From: Pelagibacter sp052048135
GTDB lineage: Bacteria > Pseudomonadota > Alphaproteobacteria > Pelagibacterales > Pelagibacteraceae
Assembly: GCF_052048135.1 (NCBI RefSeq)
Contig: NZ_JBNAIM010000002.1
Location: 744,001 to 808,000 of the forward strand
Direction: 5' to 3'
DNA length: 64,000 nucleotides
Shown here: piece by piece, positions 1 through 7,718 of the stretch
How the letters are laid out: every line of letters begins with the position of its first letter
Position numbering within the stretch: position 1 is the stretch's first letter
Translations under genes and position numbers: made by a program
Notes under the pieces: model-generated
The model's database searches: none
The model's input: the letters and a program-made list of their open reading frames with translations, nothing else
Told to the model about the DNA's origin: nothing

Positions 1-94
1 AAAAATTATCTTCTCGATTTAACGATTTATATAAATTTTTATTTCTAGAGAAATTGATTAAATTGTTATAAATATTAATATAGTTTTCACTCAT
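1..94 (-). CDS. Ubiquinol-cytochrome c chaperone (CBP3-like), partial, N-terminus only
   Basis: Only the first 31 codons are in the window; the gene continues past the left edge. The ATG is the reverse complement of bases 92-94. The visible protein starts MSENYINIYNNLINFSRNK and continues LYKSLNREDNF. This resembles the opening of the alphaproteobacterial ubiquinol-cytochrome c chaperone family (CBP3/UQCC1-like), which has a conserved pattern of the type LYxxIVxxSRxPxFY followed by a GVPDTxDGRF-like stretch. Such proteins help assemble cytochrome b of the bc1 complex at the inner membrane. The neighbour is a BamE-like lipoprotein gene transcribed the other way, and the two start codons overlap by two bases. 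The call rests on a short segment, so confidence is moderate. Confidence 0.6.
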   Translation of the reverse strand, partial: MSENYINIYNNLINFSRNKNLYKSLNREDNF

Positions 95-578
95 GATTAA
101 ATTATTATATATAATATTCTTTGCAATAATAGTAACAAATTGTTCTTTTAAAAAAGTTGTCAAACATCATGGGGTACCTTTTTTAGAAAAAAAACAAAAA
201 TCATTAATTGTAAACGAGAGCACCACTAATGACATCAGAATGATATTAGGCGCACCTTCAACTCAAAGTAAATTTGATAATGATATCTGGATTTATATAG
301 AGAGAAAACAAACTCAATCAAAGATAAAAAATTTAGGTAAAATGAAAATTTTTAAAAATGATGTTCTTGTTTTAGAAATTGATAATTATGGAGTACTTCA
401 AAAAAAAGAATTTTATAATATGGAAGATATGAAAAAGATTAAAATAGTAAAAGATACAACGCAAGCTTCATTTGCTAGAAATTCTTTTATATATGATTTC
501 ATGTCTAGTATGAGACAAAAAATTAATGACCCTCTTGGTGTGAGGGCCAAAAAAAGAAAAGAAATTAACCAGCGATAA
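93..578 (+). CDS. bamE: BamE/SmpA/OmlA-family outer membrane lipoprotein
   Basis: Small lipoprotein of 161 aa. A hydrophobic signal peptide (residues 3-14) ends in a lipobox-like VTNC with the lipidated cysteine at position 17. The region from about residue 38 to 100 has the SmpA/OmlA pattern: a short helix (STTNDIRMILGAPS) followed by a strand reading DNDIWIYIERK and a hydrophobic VLVLEIDNYGVL. BamE is an accessory subunit of the BAM complex, which inserts beta-barrel proteins into the outer membrane. Its start codon overlaps the start of the divergent bc1-chaperone gene, so its promoter must lie inside that neighbour. Its last 14 bases overlap the 3' end of the convergent hppA. The C-terminal tail after residue 120 is basic and not obviously conserved. 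Confidence 0.75.
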   Translation: MIKLLYIIFFAIIVTNCSFKKVVKHHGVPFLEKKQKSLIVNESTTNDIRMILGAPSTQSKFDNDIWIYIERKQTQSKIKNLGKMKIFKNDVLVLEIDNYGVLQKKEFYNMEDMKKIKIVKDTTQASFARNSFIYDFMSSMRQKINDPLGVRAKKRKEINQR

Positions 579-2670
579 CGGCTAATAATAGTAATGCAAC
601 AATATTAGTAATTTTTATCATTGGGTTTACTGCTGGACCCGCTGTATCTTTATAAGGATCTCCAACCGTATCACCTGTAACAGCTGCTTTATGAGCCTCT
701 GATCCTTTCCCACCATGATTTCCATCTTCTATATATTTTTTTGCATTATCCCAAGCACCACCACCTGCTGTCATTGATACCGCTACAAATAATCCAGTTA
801 TGATTACACCTAACAACATAGCACCAACAGACGCTAATGCAGCAACTTGACCACCAATCGCAAAAATTACAAAATATAAAACTATTGGTGACAAAACAGG
901 TAATAAAGATGGAATAATCATCTCTTTAATTGCAGCAACTGTTAACAAGTCTACCAATTTAGCATAATCAGGTTTTTGTTTTTTTTTCATTATACCTGGA
1001 TACTTTTTGAATTGTCTTCTAACCTCTATAACAACAGCACCACCTGCTCTACCAACGGCTTGCATTCCCATAGAACCAAATAAATATGGAAGCATTCCTC
1101 CAATTAACAAACCAACAACTACATATGGATTTGATAAATCGAAAGTAACCACAATACCCTCTAATTTTGATCCAGCTACTTTTGAAAAATGTTTTATATC
1201 TTCTGTATAGGCAGCAAAAAGAACCAAAGCACCTAAACCCGCTGATCCAATAGCATAGCCTTTTGTAACAGCTTTTGTTGTATTTCCAACTGCATCTAGT
1301 GCGTCAGTAGTTTTTCTAACACTGTTTGGTAACTTAGACATTTCAGCAATACCACCGGCATTATCTGTCACAGGTCCATAAGCATCAAGAGCAACCACCA
1401 TTCCTGCTAAAGCTAACATTGTTGTTACAGCAATAGCTATACCATACAAACCAGCGATGTGATTAGTTAGCAAAATACCTGCAACAATTATTAAAGCTGG
1501 TATAGCTGTAGCTTCTAAAGAAATTGCTAAACCTTGAATAACATTTGTGCCATGTCCAGTTGTAGAAGAGCTCGCAACACTTCTAACTGGTCTATAGTTA
1601 GTTCCAGTATAGTATTCAGTAACCCAAATTAATAAACCTGTAATTACTAAACCTATAACACCACAATAATATAAACTCATACCAGAAAATGATCTATTAT
1701 TTAGATTGTATGAATTGTCTAATCCTAAAACAAAATCAGTTACTGGATATAATATTGCTAATGAAGTTAAAGCAGAAACAACAAATCCTTTATATAAAGC
1801 TCCCATTACATTTTTACTTTTACCAAGCTTAACAAAGAAAGTTCCTATTATTGATGTCAAAATACATGCTCCTCCGATTGTTAAAGGATAAATCATCATT
1901 GACATATCTCCTGGGAAAAAAATTGATGATAAGACCATAGTAGCAACAATAGTTACAGCATAAGTTTCAAATAAATCAGCTGCCATACCTGCACAATCAC
2001 CTACATTATCTCCGACATTGTCTGCAATTACCGCTGGATTTCTTGGATCGTCCTCTGGTATTCCAGCTTCAACTTTTCCAACTAAATCAGCTCCAACATC
2101 AGCTCCTTTTGTAAAAATTCCTCCACCTAATCTTGCAAAAATTGAAATTAAAGATGCACCAAAACCTAAAGCCACTAGTGCATTCACTATTTCTCTTTCA
2201 TCAACATTAAATTTTAATAATAAATAATAATAAACAGCAATAGCTAATAAAGCTAAACCAGCAACAAGCATTCCAGTGACAGCTCCAGATTTAAAAGCAA
2301 CAGAAAGACCACTTGATAAACCTTTACGAGAAGCTTCTGCTGTTCTCACGTTTGCTTGAACGGAAACTAACATCCCAACATAACCAGCAATACCTGATAA
2401 AGCTGCACCAATAAGATAACCTAGTCCAACAAGGGGACTAAATGCAACACTAACTATTATTAAAACAACAACACCAACAATTGCAATAGTTTTATATTGT
2501 CTGGCTAAATAAGCTTTAGCTCCTATTTGAATAGCAGATGCAATATCTTGCATCTTTGAGTTACCTGCGCTTGAATTTAAAATATTTTTTCCTGTAAAAT
2601 ATCCATAAACAATGGATAAAAGTCCTGCTGCAATGGTATACAAAAGTATAGTTTCGACTGTAGAGTTCAT
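565..2670 (-). CDS. hppA: Membrane-bound proton-pumping pyrophosphatase, K+-independent type
   Basis: The 701 aa product is a very hydrophobic polytopic membrane protein with about 16 transmembrane helices, of normal length for H+-PPases. It couples hydrolysis of pyrophosphate to proton export across the inner membrane. The substrate-binding motif GADLVGKVE lies at residues 193-201 and is followed by the acidic DNVGDNVGDCAGMAADLFE segment. A second acidic cluster precedes GNTTKA at 462-467. Lysine at 466, where K+-dependent enzymes carry alanine, marks the K+-independent subclass. The C-terminus has GDTVGDPYKDTAGPA. The gene follows thiL after 78 bases, which hold a possible promoter. It ends inside the convergent bamE-like gene. 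Recovering energy from pyrophosphate suits a slow-growing, energy-limited oligotroph (inference). Confidence 0.97.
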   Translation of the reverse strand: MNSTVETILLYTIAAGLLSIVYGYFTGKNILNSSAGNSKMQDIASAIQIGAKAYLARQYKTIAIVGVVVLIIVSVAFSPLVGLGYLIGAALSGIAGYVGMLVSVQANVRTAEASRKGLSSGLSVAFKSGAVTGMLVAGLALLAIAVYYYLLLKFNVDEREIVNALVALGFGASLISIFARLGGGIFTKGADVGADLVGKVEAGIPEDDPRNPAVIADNVGDNVGDCAGMAADLFETYAVTIVATMVLSSIFFPGDMSMMIYPLTIGGACILTSIIGTFFVKLGKSKNVMGALYKGFVVSALTSLAILYPVTDFVLGLDNSYNLNNRSFSGMSLYYCGVIGLVITGLLIWVTEYYTGTNYRPVRSVASSSTTGHGTNVIQGLAISLEATAIPALIIVAGILLTNHIAGLYGIAIAVTTMLALAGMVVALDAYGPVTDNAGGIAEMSKLPNSVRKTTDALDAVGNTTKAVTKGYAIGSAGLGALVLFAAYTEDIKHFSKVAGSKLEGIVVTFDLSNPYVVVGLLIGGMLPYLFGSMGMQAVGRAGGAVVIEVRRQFKKYPGIMKKKQKPDYAKLVDLLTVAAIKEMIIPSLLPVLSPIVLYFVIFAIGGQVAALASVGAMLLGVIITGLFVAVSMTAGGGAWDNAKKYIEDGNHGGKGSEAHKAAVTGDTVGDPYKDTAGPAVNPMIKITNIVALLLLAVIAG

Positions 2671-2710
2671 ATTGACCTTAATTAAGTTGTTGTTTGTTTT
2701 TAAAAGCCGG

Positions 2711-2738
2711 ACAATACAAAAAAAGCTATAAAACGCAA
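2711..2738 (-). promoter_or_regulatory. Candidate promoter for hppA
   Basis: On the minus strand, TTGCGT (bases 2738-2733) is followed after 16 bases by TATTGT (2716-2711). The predicted transcript would start about 34 bases before the hppA ATG. Box agreement with the sigma-70 consensus is only moderate and the region is AT-rich, so chance matches are likely. An AAGG ribosome-binding site sits just before the start codon. It would let hppA be transcribed apart from the upstream rib-thiL genes. Confidence 0.3.
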
Positions 2739-2748
2739 TAATTAACTT

Positions 2749-3708
2749 TTAAAATTTATGAAAATAACCTTTATTTTTAAGCGCAATTTTCTTATTTTTT
2801 TCATCGATAATTTGTGATTTTTGCTTAGGGCTACAAATTTTTCCTATTTTTGAAATCTTTATACCTAAAGTTTTACTAGTTTTAGAGATGATTCTAGATT
2901 TTGAAGGTGAAGCAGTAAATAATATTTGATAATCATCTCCAAAAGTTACTGAAGTAATCTTTTTTACAATCTTTGATTTAATTAATTTATTAAGATTTTT
3001 AGAAGTTGGTATATTGTTCAAATATAACACATAAGAAAGTTTTTGATGATTAATTAATTTTTCTAAATCAGCTACTAAACCATCTGATATATCAATAGAA
3101 GTATTTGCAATTGATAATAATTTTTTTGTTATATCTATATGCAAATTGGGATGAAAATATTTATTTTTAAAATATCTTGTTAAATTTCGATTTAAATGAA
3201 TTTTTTTTTGTAAGACTTTTAAGCCAACAAAACTATCTCCTAAATTACCTGTAACATATATATCATCATTTAGTTTTGCTTTATTTCTAAAGATTATTTT
3301 ATCTGAAAAACCTACAGAAATTATTGTGAAACTTAATTTTTTTGAAAAAGTAGTGTCTCCACCACATAAATTAATTGTAAATTTTTTTTGTTCTTGATGT
3401 AAAGATTTTGATATTTTTTCAAGTTTTTTTTTAGAAAAAGTGTTTTTATTACCAGAACCTGAAATAAAATAATATTTAGGACTCACACCTTTACAGATCA
3501 AATCTGATATAGATGATCTAATGATTTTTTTAATAACAAGGTCAGGATTTTGAAAGTTTATAAAATGAACACCTTCAACATATGTATCAACAGAAATTAC
3601 TAATTTTTTTGATTTATCAAAAAAAACATCGTCATTTAATTTTAAAGAACCTTTATTATTAGATGATAATTTTGAAAAATATTTATTTATAAGTTCAAAC
3701 TCATGCAT
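2749..3708 (-). CDS. thiL: Thiamine-monophosphate kinase
   Basis: ThiL phosphorylates thiamine monophosphate to thiamine diphosphate with ATP, the last step of cofactor B1 synthesis. At 319 aa it has the normal family length. Visible signatures are the acidic LNDDVFF near residue 24, ISVDTYVEGVHF at about 39-50 (metal and substrate binding), DLICKGVSPKYYFISG at about 69-84, and NLCGGDTTFS at about 113-122. It overlaps the end of nusB by 8 bases, an order (ribH-nusB-thiL) common in proteobacteria. The protein is very lysine-rich with many homopolymeric A runs in the gene, like its neighbours. No TPP riboswitch can precede it because there is no leader. Confidence 0.92.
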   Translation of the reverse strand: MHEFELINKYFSKLSSNNKGSLKLNDDVFFDKSKKLVISVDTYVEGVHFINFQNPDLVIKKIIRSSISDLICKGVSPKYYFISGSGNKNTFSKKKLEKISKSLHQEQKKFTINLCGGDTTFSKKLSFTIISVGFSDKIIFRNKAKLNDDIYVTGNLGDSFVGLKVLQKKIHLNRNLTRYFKNKYFHPNLHIDITKKLLSIANTSIDISDGLVADLEKLINHQKLSYVLYLNNIPTSKNLNKLIKSKIVKKITSVTFGDDYQILFTASPSKSRIISKTSKTLGIKISKIGKICSPKQKSQIIDEKNKKIALKNKGYFHKF

Positions 3709-4105
3709 TTTTTATTCTTATCTTTTTAGCTATATTATCCAATAAAGCATTTAGATATTTTGTTTGAGAGTTGTCTAAAAAAAAATTTGAAGCATCTAGA
3801 TACTCTTTAATTATAATCTTTATTGAGACATTTGGCTTATATAAGAGCTCATATGTTGCAGATTTCAATATGACTTGAAATAATTTATCTAAATTATTAA
3901 ATCTAAATTCATTACCTAAATTTTTATCTAATTCATCAATCAAAATTTCATTCCTCTCGATTGTTCCAAAAACAACATCTTTAATAAACTTCTTAAATCT
4001 ATGTTTTGGAAAATCTATTTTTTCGTCATCATTGAAAAATTTTCCATATAATTTTTGAATGATTATAACTCTAGGATTATTCTTTGCGCTAAAAGAAACT
4101 TTCAT
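3701..4105 (-). CDS. nusB: Transcription antitermination factor NusB
   Basis: NusB binds boxA RNA together with ribosomal protein S10 and supports rRNA antitermination. The 134 aa protein fits the all-helical NusB fold. The family-typical segment LDKLFQVILKSATYELLYKPNVSIKIIIKEYLDASNFF, and the closing part with KYLNALLDNIAKKIR, are present. It sits between ribH and thiL with 4- and 8-base overlaps, so translation is probably coupled. Its partner S10 is encoded at 59129-59437 in this window. Confidence 0.88.
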   Translation of the reverse strand: MKVSFSAKNNPRVIIIQKLYGKFFNDDEKIDFPKHRFKKFIKDVVFGTIERNEILIDELDKNLGNEFRFNNLDKLFQVILKSATYELLYKPNVSIKIIIKEYLDASNFFLDNSQTKYLNALLDNIAKKIRIKNA

Positions 4106-4491
4106 TTTTGTAATAAAACTGAAACAATAGCTTTCGCAGCTTCAGCACCTTTTTTTTTTCGTGCTTTTGCTTGTCTCATATTTAAGCATGTTAAAATTCC
4201 ATTACCTATAGGTTTTTTAGAATTTATTGACAAATTCATTATAGCTTCTGTTGAAGAATGAGAAATAAAATCAAAATGAGGAGTTTGTCCTTTTATAACA
4301 CACCCAAGTGCTATAAAGGCATGATATTTTTTTAAATTTTTAGATATTGAAACTGGTATTTCAAAAACTCCTGGAACTTTAATTATTTTAACAATAAAGT
4401 TTTTTGGTAAATAATCTTGAGCACTCTTTAATAAACCATAAGAGATATCTTTATAGTAATCAGCTATAACAATTAGAATTTTTTTTTTCAT
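4102..4491 (-). CDS. ribH: 6,7-dimethyl-8-ribityllumazine synthase
   Basis: RibH condenses 5-amino-6-ribitylaminouracil with 3,4-dihydroxy-2-butanone 4-phosphate to give lumazine, the penultimate step of riboflavin synthesis. It assembles as a hollow shell or pentamer. The 129 aa product is slightly short compared with the usual 140-160. Conserved features are VPGVFEIPVSI at about 39-49, ALGCVIKGQTPHFDFI at about 61-76 (the ribityl/phosphate site) and the late PIGNGILTCLNMRQA. The stop of ribBA and start of ribH meet at base 4491, consistent with translational coupling in a rib operon. Confidence 0.95.
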   Translation of the reverse strand: MKKKILIVIADYYKDISYGLLKSAQDYLPKNFIVKIIKVPGVFEIPVSISKNLKKYHAFIALGCVIKGQTPHFDFISHSSTEAIMNLSINSKKPIGNGILTCLNMRQAKARKKKGAEAAKAIVSVLLQK

Positions 4492-5591
4492 TAAATAATT
4501 TCCTGTTTTGTGATTTTTATACCAAAACCATCTAAACCAATAACCTTTTTAGGTGATTTTGTAATTAAAATCATGTTTTTAATCTTTAAATCTTTAATTA
4601 TTTGAGCGCCTATACCGTAATTTTTAATTGATTTGTCTTTTACCTTTTTATAAGAATTTTTGTCTTTAAAATCTTTTAAAGTTTGTGAAACAGATTTAAG
4701 ATTACTATCCTTGATAAAAACTAAAACACAATTATTAAACTTTTTAAAATGATTAATTGTTTTGTTGAATGAATTAGGCAATTGTTGATTTATTAGATAA
4801 TTTTTAACTACATTAGACGAAATTACTCTTACTCTTGGAGTAATACTTTTTTTTATTGTCCCTTTAATAAGCGCAAAATGTTCAGATCCATCTAAAAGGT
4901 TTTCATAAATTCTGATTTTATACTTTTGATTTTTTACCTCAATCACACTTTGTTTCTTTAATCTTATCAGTTTTTCTTTTTTCAATCTGTATGCAATGAG
5001 ATCTTCAATTTTTCCTATTTTAAGTTTATGTTTATTAGCAAAATTAAAAAGATCTTGACCTTTCGCCATAGTACCATCTTCATTCATTATTTCACAAATA
5101 ACAGCTGAGTTATTTTTTCTGGCAAGTTTTGAAATATCAACTGAAGCTTCTGTATGACCTGCTCTAACAAGCACGCCCCCATCTTTTGCAATAATAGGAA
5201 ATACATGACCTGGAGAAACAATATCTTTTTTATTTACATTTTTCCTTGAAGCAACCTTTATAGTCCTAGCTCTATCTTTTGCGGATATTCCGGTTGTTAT
5301 TCCTTTTTTTGCTTCGATTGAAACGGTAAATGCTGTTTTATTTCTTGATTGATTCACAGGAGACATTAGAGATAAGTTTAATCTTTTGGCCTGTAAAGCA
5401 TCTAAAGCTAAACAAATTAAACCTCTTCCATACTTTGCCATAAAATTAATATTTTTGGCATTAGAGTCAGATGTGGATATTACTAAATCACCCTCATTTT
5501 CTCTTTTTTCGTCATCAACTAAAATAAACATTCCACCTTTTTTGGCAGTATTAATTATTGACTCAATTGATGAATAATTACTTTTTTTCAT
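4491..5591 (-). CDS. ribB: DHBP synthase fused to a degenerate GTP cyclohydrolase II-like domain
   Basis: Residues 1 to about 205 form 3,4-dihydroxy-2-butanone-4-phosphate synthase, which converts ribulose 5-phosphate into the four-carbon unit of riboflavin. The metal-binding EKRENEGDLVI is at 28-38 and the catalytic VRAGHTEASVDI at 142-153. Residues 206-366 align in position with the GTP cyclohydrolase II half of RibBA proteins. They lack the C-X10-C-X-C zinc ligands expected of that enzyme; only one cysteine (in NNCVLVF) remains. The C-terminal half is therefore probably not a GTP cyclohydrolase II, and the cell would need that activity from another gene. Similar inactive tails are common in alphaproteobacterial RibB proteins. 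Starts overlap ribE by 14 bases. Confidence 0.9.
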   Translation of the reverse strand: MKKSNYSSIESIINTAKKGGMFILVDDEKRENEGDLVISTSDSNAKNINFMAKYGRGLICLALDALQAKRLNLSLMSPVNQSRNKTAFTVSIEAKKGITTGISAKDRARTIKVASRKNVNKKDIVSPGHVFPIIAKDGGVLVRAGHTEASVDISKLARKNNSAVICEIMNEDGTMAKGQDLFNFANKHKLKIGKIEDLIAYRLKKEKLIRLKKQSVIEVKNQKYKIRIYENLLDGSEHFALIKGTIKKSITPRVRVISSNVVKNYLINQQLPNSFNKTINHFKKFNNCVLVFIKDSNLKSVSQTLKDFKDKNSYKKVKDKSIKNYGIGAQIIKDLKIKNMILITKSPKKVIGLDGFGIKITKQEII

Positions 5592-6171
5592 TAAAAAAAT
5601 TTTTTACATATTTAGAAAGTATGTCAATTTCAACATTAACTAAACTTCCTTGTTTAATTTTAGATAAATTTGTTAATTTAAATGTATGTGGAATAACCCA
5701 AATTTGAAAACCTTTTTTAGTAACTTTAGATATAGTTAATGAAATACCATTTATACATATTGAGGCTTTTTCAATTATATTTTTCCTCTCTTTTAAAGGG
5801 ATTTCAAAATCAAAAAGATAGGATTTATCAATTTTTTTTATATTCTTTATTTTTCCAACTGTATCTACATGTCCTTGACAAATATGACCAGATATTTTTT
5901 GACCATATTTAAGTGGCATTTCTAAATTTATTTGCTCATTAATTTTAAGAAATCTAAATTTTGATCTATCAATTGTTTCGTTTGATAAATAAAATTCCAT
6001 TATCTTATTATTTATTGTAATAAGAGTTAAACAGACACCATCACAGGCTATTGATACACCAATATCTTTTTTAGACAATCTTATATTTGATTGAATAAAA
6101 ATATTGATACCTTTTGGTCTTTTTAAAATTTTTTTTACAATACCTTTGTTAAAAATAATTCCATTAAACAT
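5578..6171 (-). CDS. ribE: Riboflavin synthase alpha chain
   Basis: Riboflavin synthase dismutates two lumazine molecules into riboflavin and a pyrimidine that is recycled. The 197 aa protein has the two tandem lumazine-binding barrels. The first begins MFNGIIFNKGIVKKI and contains SIACDGVCLTL. The second contains GHICQGHVDTVGKI and ASICINGISLTIS. The C-terminus is lysine-rich. The gene starts one base after ribD stops and overlaps ribB by 14 bases. The usual F-T-G-I-I start is altered to FNGII, a common variation. Confidence 0.95.
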   Translation of the reverse strand: MFNGIIFNKGIVKKILKRPKGINIFIQSNIRLSKKDIGVSIACDGVCLTLITINNKIMEFYLSNETIDRSKFRFLKINEQINLEMPLKYGQKISGHICQGHVDTVGKIKNIKKIDKSYLFDFEIPLKERKNIIEKASICINGISLTISKVTKKGFQIWVIPHTFKLTNLSKIKQGSLVNVEIDILSKYVKNFFNEKK

Positions 6172-6172
6172 A

Positions 6173-7279
6173 TTATCTTTTATAGATGGTAATTTTGTCT
6201 TTGGCTAGTTTTGAACTTATTGTTAATTTAACTTTATATTTTTTATTTAAGATATTGTTTGATGTAAAAATTACATGTTTTTTAGTTTTTGATAAATTTT
6301 TTGAGCTCCTAAACATATAAAATTGATCTATTAATCTGTTTTTAAGCATATTTTTCGTAATTTTATCTCCTCCTTCAACTAATAAATTTCTAATACCTTG
6401 AGAAAATAATTTTCTAAGAATAATCTTTATATCAAATTTTTTTTCAGTATTTAATTTTGATTTAATCAAAGTTATTCCTCTTTTTTTTAAATTTTGAATT
6501 TTTGAGTGATTTGACGAGTGATGAAAAATTATAGTATTATTATTTTTTACAGATTTTATAATATAAGTATTCATACCTATATTCAAATTTTTATCTAAAA
6601 TAATTCTTTTAGGAGAATATTTTTCATATCCATTCAAACGACAATTTAATTTTGGGTTATCAATGTTAAGAGTATTACTAGAAATCATTAAGCCATCATT
6701 TTTAAATCTTAAATAATGAGATAATTTATCAGAAGTATGACTTGTTATTCTTTTAACGTTTTTACTATAAATAAGATTATTTTTGGATATAGCAATTTTT
6801 GCTGTAACATAAGGTAGTTCGTATTTTCTATTTATTATGTATGAGTCATAAAGATCTGTTGCCTGTTTTTTTAAAAGTCCTTTTTTAACTTTAATCTTAT
6901 TATTGCTTAAAATTTTAAAGCTCTTTTTTTTAACTTTATTGTCAATATCATCAATAGAATAGTAAACTTCACCAATACCACTACTAATTATCTTATTTGT
7001 ACAAGGAGGTGTTTTTCCATAATGATTACATGGTTCAAGAGTTACATACATTTTAGCACCTGATAAATTCTGGAATGAATTATTAATAGCGTTAGACTCG
7101 GCATGTGGTCGTCCATTAAAGCCTGTTTGACCTATAGAAATAATTTTGTTACCTTTAGTTATCACACACCCTACTGAAGGATTTTCACCAGTTAATCCTT
7201 TCCTGGCTCTTGCTAAATTAATAGCAAGTTTCATATAATTCTTATCTTCTATTGAAAATTTATCTTTTTTTGTAGACAT
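6173..7279 (-). CDS. ribD: Bifunctional pyrimidine deaminase/reductase RibD
   Basis: RibD deaminates and then reduces the pyrimidine intermediate that follows GTP cyclohydrolase II. The N-terminal deaminase domain has the zinc signature HAE at 59-61 and PCNHYGKTPPC at 83-93 (ligands H59, C84, C93, catalytic E61). The C-terminal reductase domain runs from about 155 to 368 and includes LRFKNDGLMISSNTLNIDNP and the late GIRNLLVEGGDKI. Length 368 aa is typical. The first 20 bases overlap nrdR. An internal ATG (Met16) would give a protein starting nearer the deaminase domain and is a possible alternative start. Confidence 0.94.
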   Translation of the reverse strand: MSTKKDKFSIEDKNYMKLAINLARARKGLTGENPSVGCVITKGNKIISIGQTGFNGRPHAESNAINNSFQNLSGAKMYVTLEPCNHYGKTPPCTNKIISSGIGEVYYSIDDIDNKVKKKSFKILSNNKIKVKKGLLKKQATDLYDSYIINRKYELPYVTAKIAISKNNLIYSKNVKRITSHTSDKLSHYLRFKNDGLMISSNTLNIDNPKLNCRLNGYEKYSPKRIILDKNLNIGMNTYIIKSVKNNNTIIFHHSSNHSKIQNLKKRGITLIKSKLNTEKKFDIKIILRKLFSQGIRNLLVEGGDKITKNMLKNRLIDQFYMFRSSKNLSKTKKHVIFTSNNILNKKYKVKLTISSKLAKDKITIYKR

Positions 7280-7718
7280 CTAGTTTGTCCACAAATTGTA
7301 CAAAATCTTTTTCTTCTCTGAAATTTCTGTAAACAGAAGCAAATCTCACATACGCTACTGGATCAAGTTCTTTTAAACCTTCCATTACCATTGTTCCAAT
7401 TGTATTGCTTGAAATCTCATTCTGTCCAAGTTCTTCTAAAGATCTTGTAATACGACTGATAAATTTTTCTACAGTCTCTGTGTCTAGTGGTCTTTTTTTA
7501 AGGGCAATATAAATTGATTTAGCTAATTTATCTCGATCAAAAGAAGATTTTCTTCCATTTTTTTTCACAACCATTACTTCTCGATGTTGTATTCTTTCAA
7601 AAGTAGTAAATCTTGCACCACAACTACAAAGTCTTCTTCTTCTTATTGCTGTACCATCTTCTGTAGGACGTGAATCTACTACAGATGTTTCACCTTTTTT
7701 CTCACAAGGACAGATCAT
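7260..7718 (-). CDS. nrdR: Transcriptional repressor NrdR with unusual CXC zinc knuckles
   Basis: NrdR represses ribonucleotide reductase genes by sensing ATP/dATP through an ATP-cone. The 152 aa protein has the family layout: zinc ribbon at 1-41, RRRR linker, and ATP-cone at about 46-136 (VVKKNGRKSSFDRDKL). Two things are odd. The first zinc knuckle reads MICPCEKKG, with cysteines at 3 and 5. The second reads RRRLCSCGARF, with cysteines at 31 and 33. The family normally has CXXC in both places. The bases of both segments were re-read and agree. The rest of the protein looks fully normal, so this is a real nrdR with a compacted ribbon rather than a fragment. glyA-nrdR-ribD order is common in alphaproteobacteria. 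Confidence 0.93.
   Translation of the reverse strand: MICPCEKKGETSVVDSRPTEDGTAIRRRRLCSCGARFTTFERIQHREVMVVKKNGRKSSFDRDKLAKSIYIALKKRPLDTETVEKFISRITRSLEELGQNEISSNTIGTMVMEGLKELDPVAYVRFASVYRNFREEKDFVQFVDKLDVYKKR

Noticed and set aside
2018..2227. Plus-strand ORFs inside hppA, gatA, soxA, the ribosomal genes and others
   Set aside because: They are antisense or frame-shifted shadows of well-supported genes, with low-complexity composition and no recognisable motifs.
2671..2748. FMN, TPP or glycine riboswitches before rib, thiL, glyA or sox genes
   Set aside because: Leaders are a few dozen bases at most or absent because genes overlap; none has room for a riboswitch fold.
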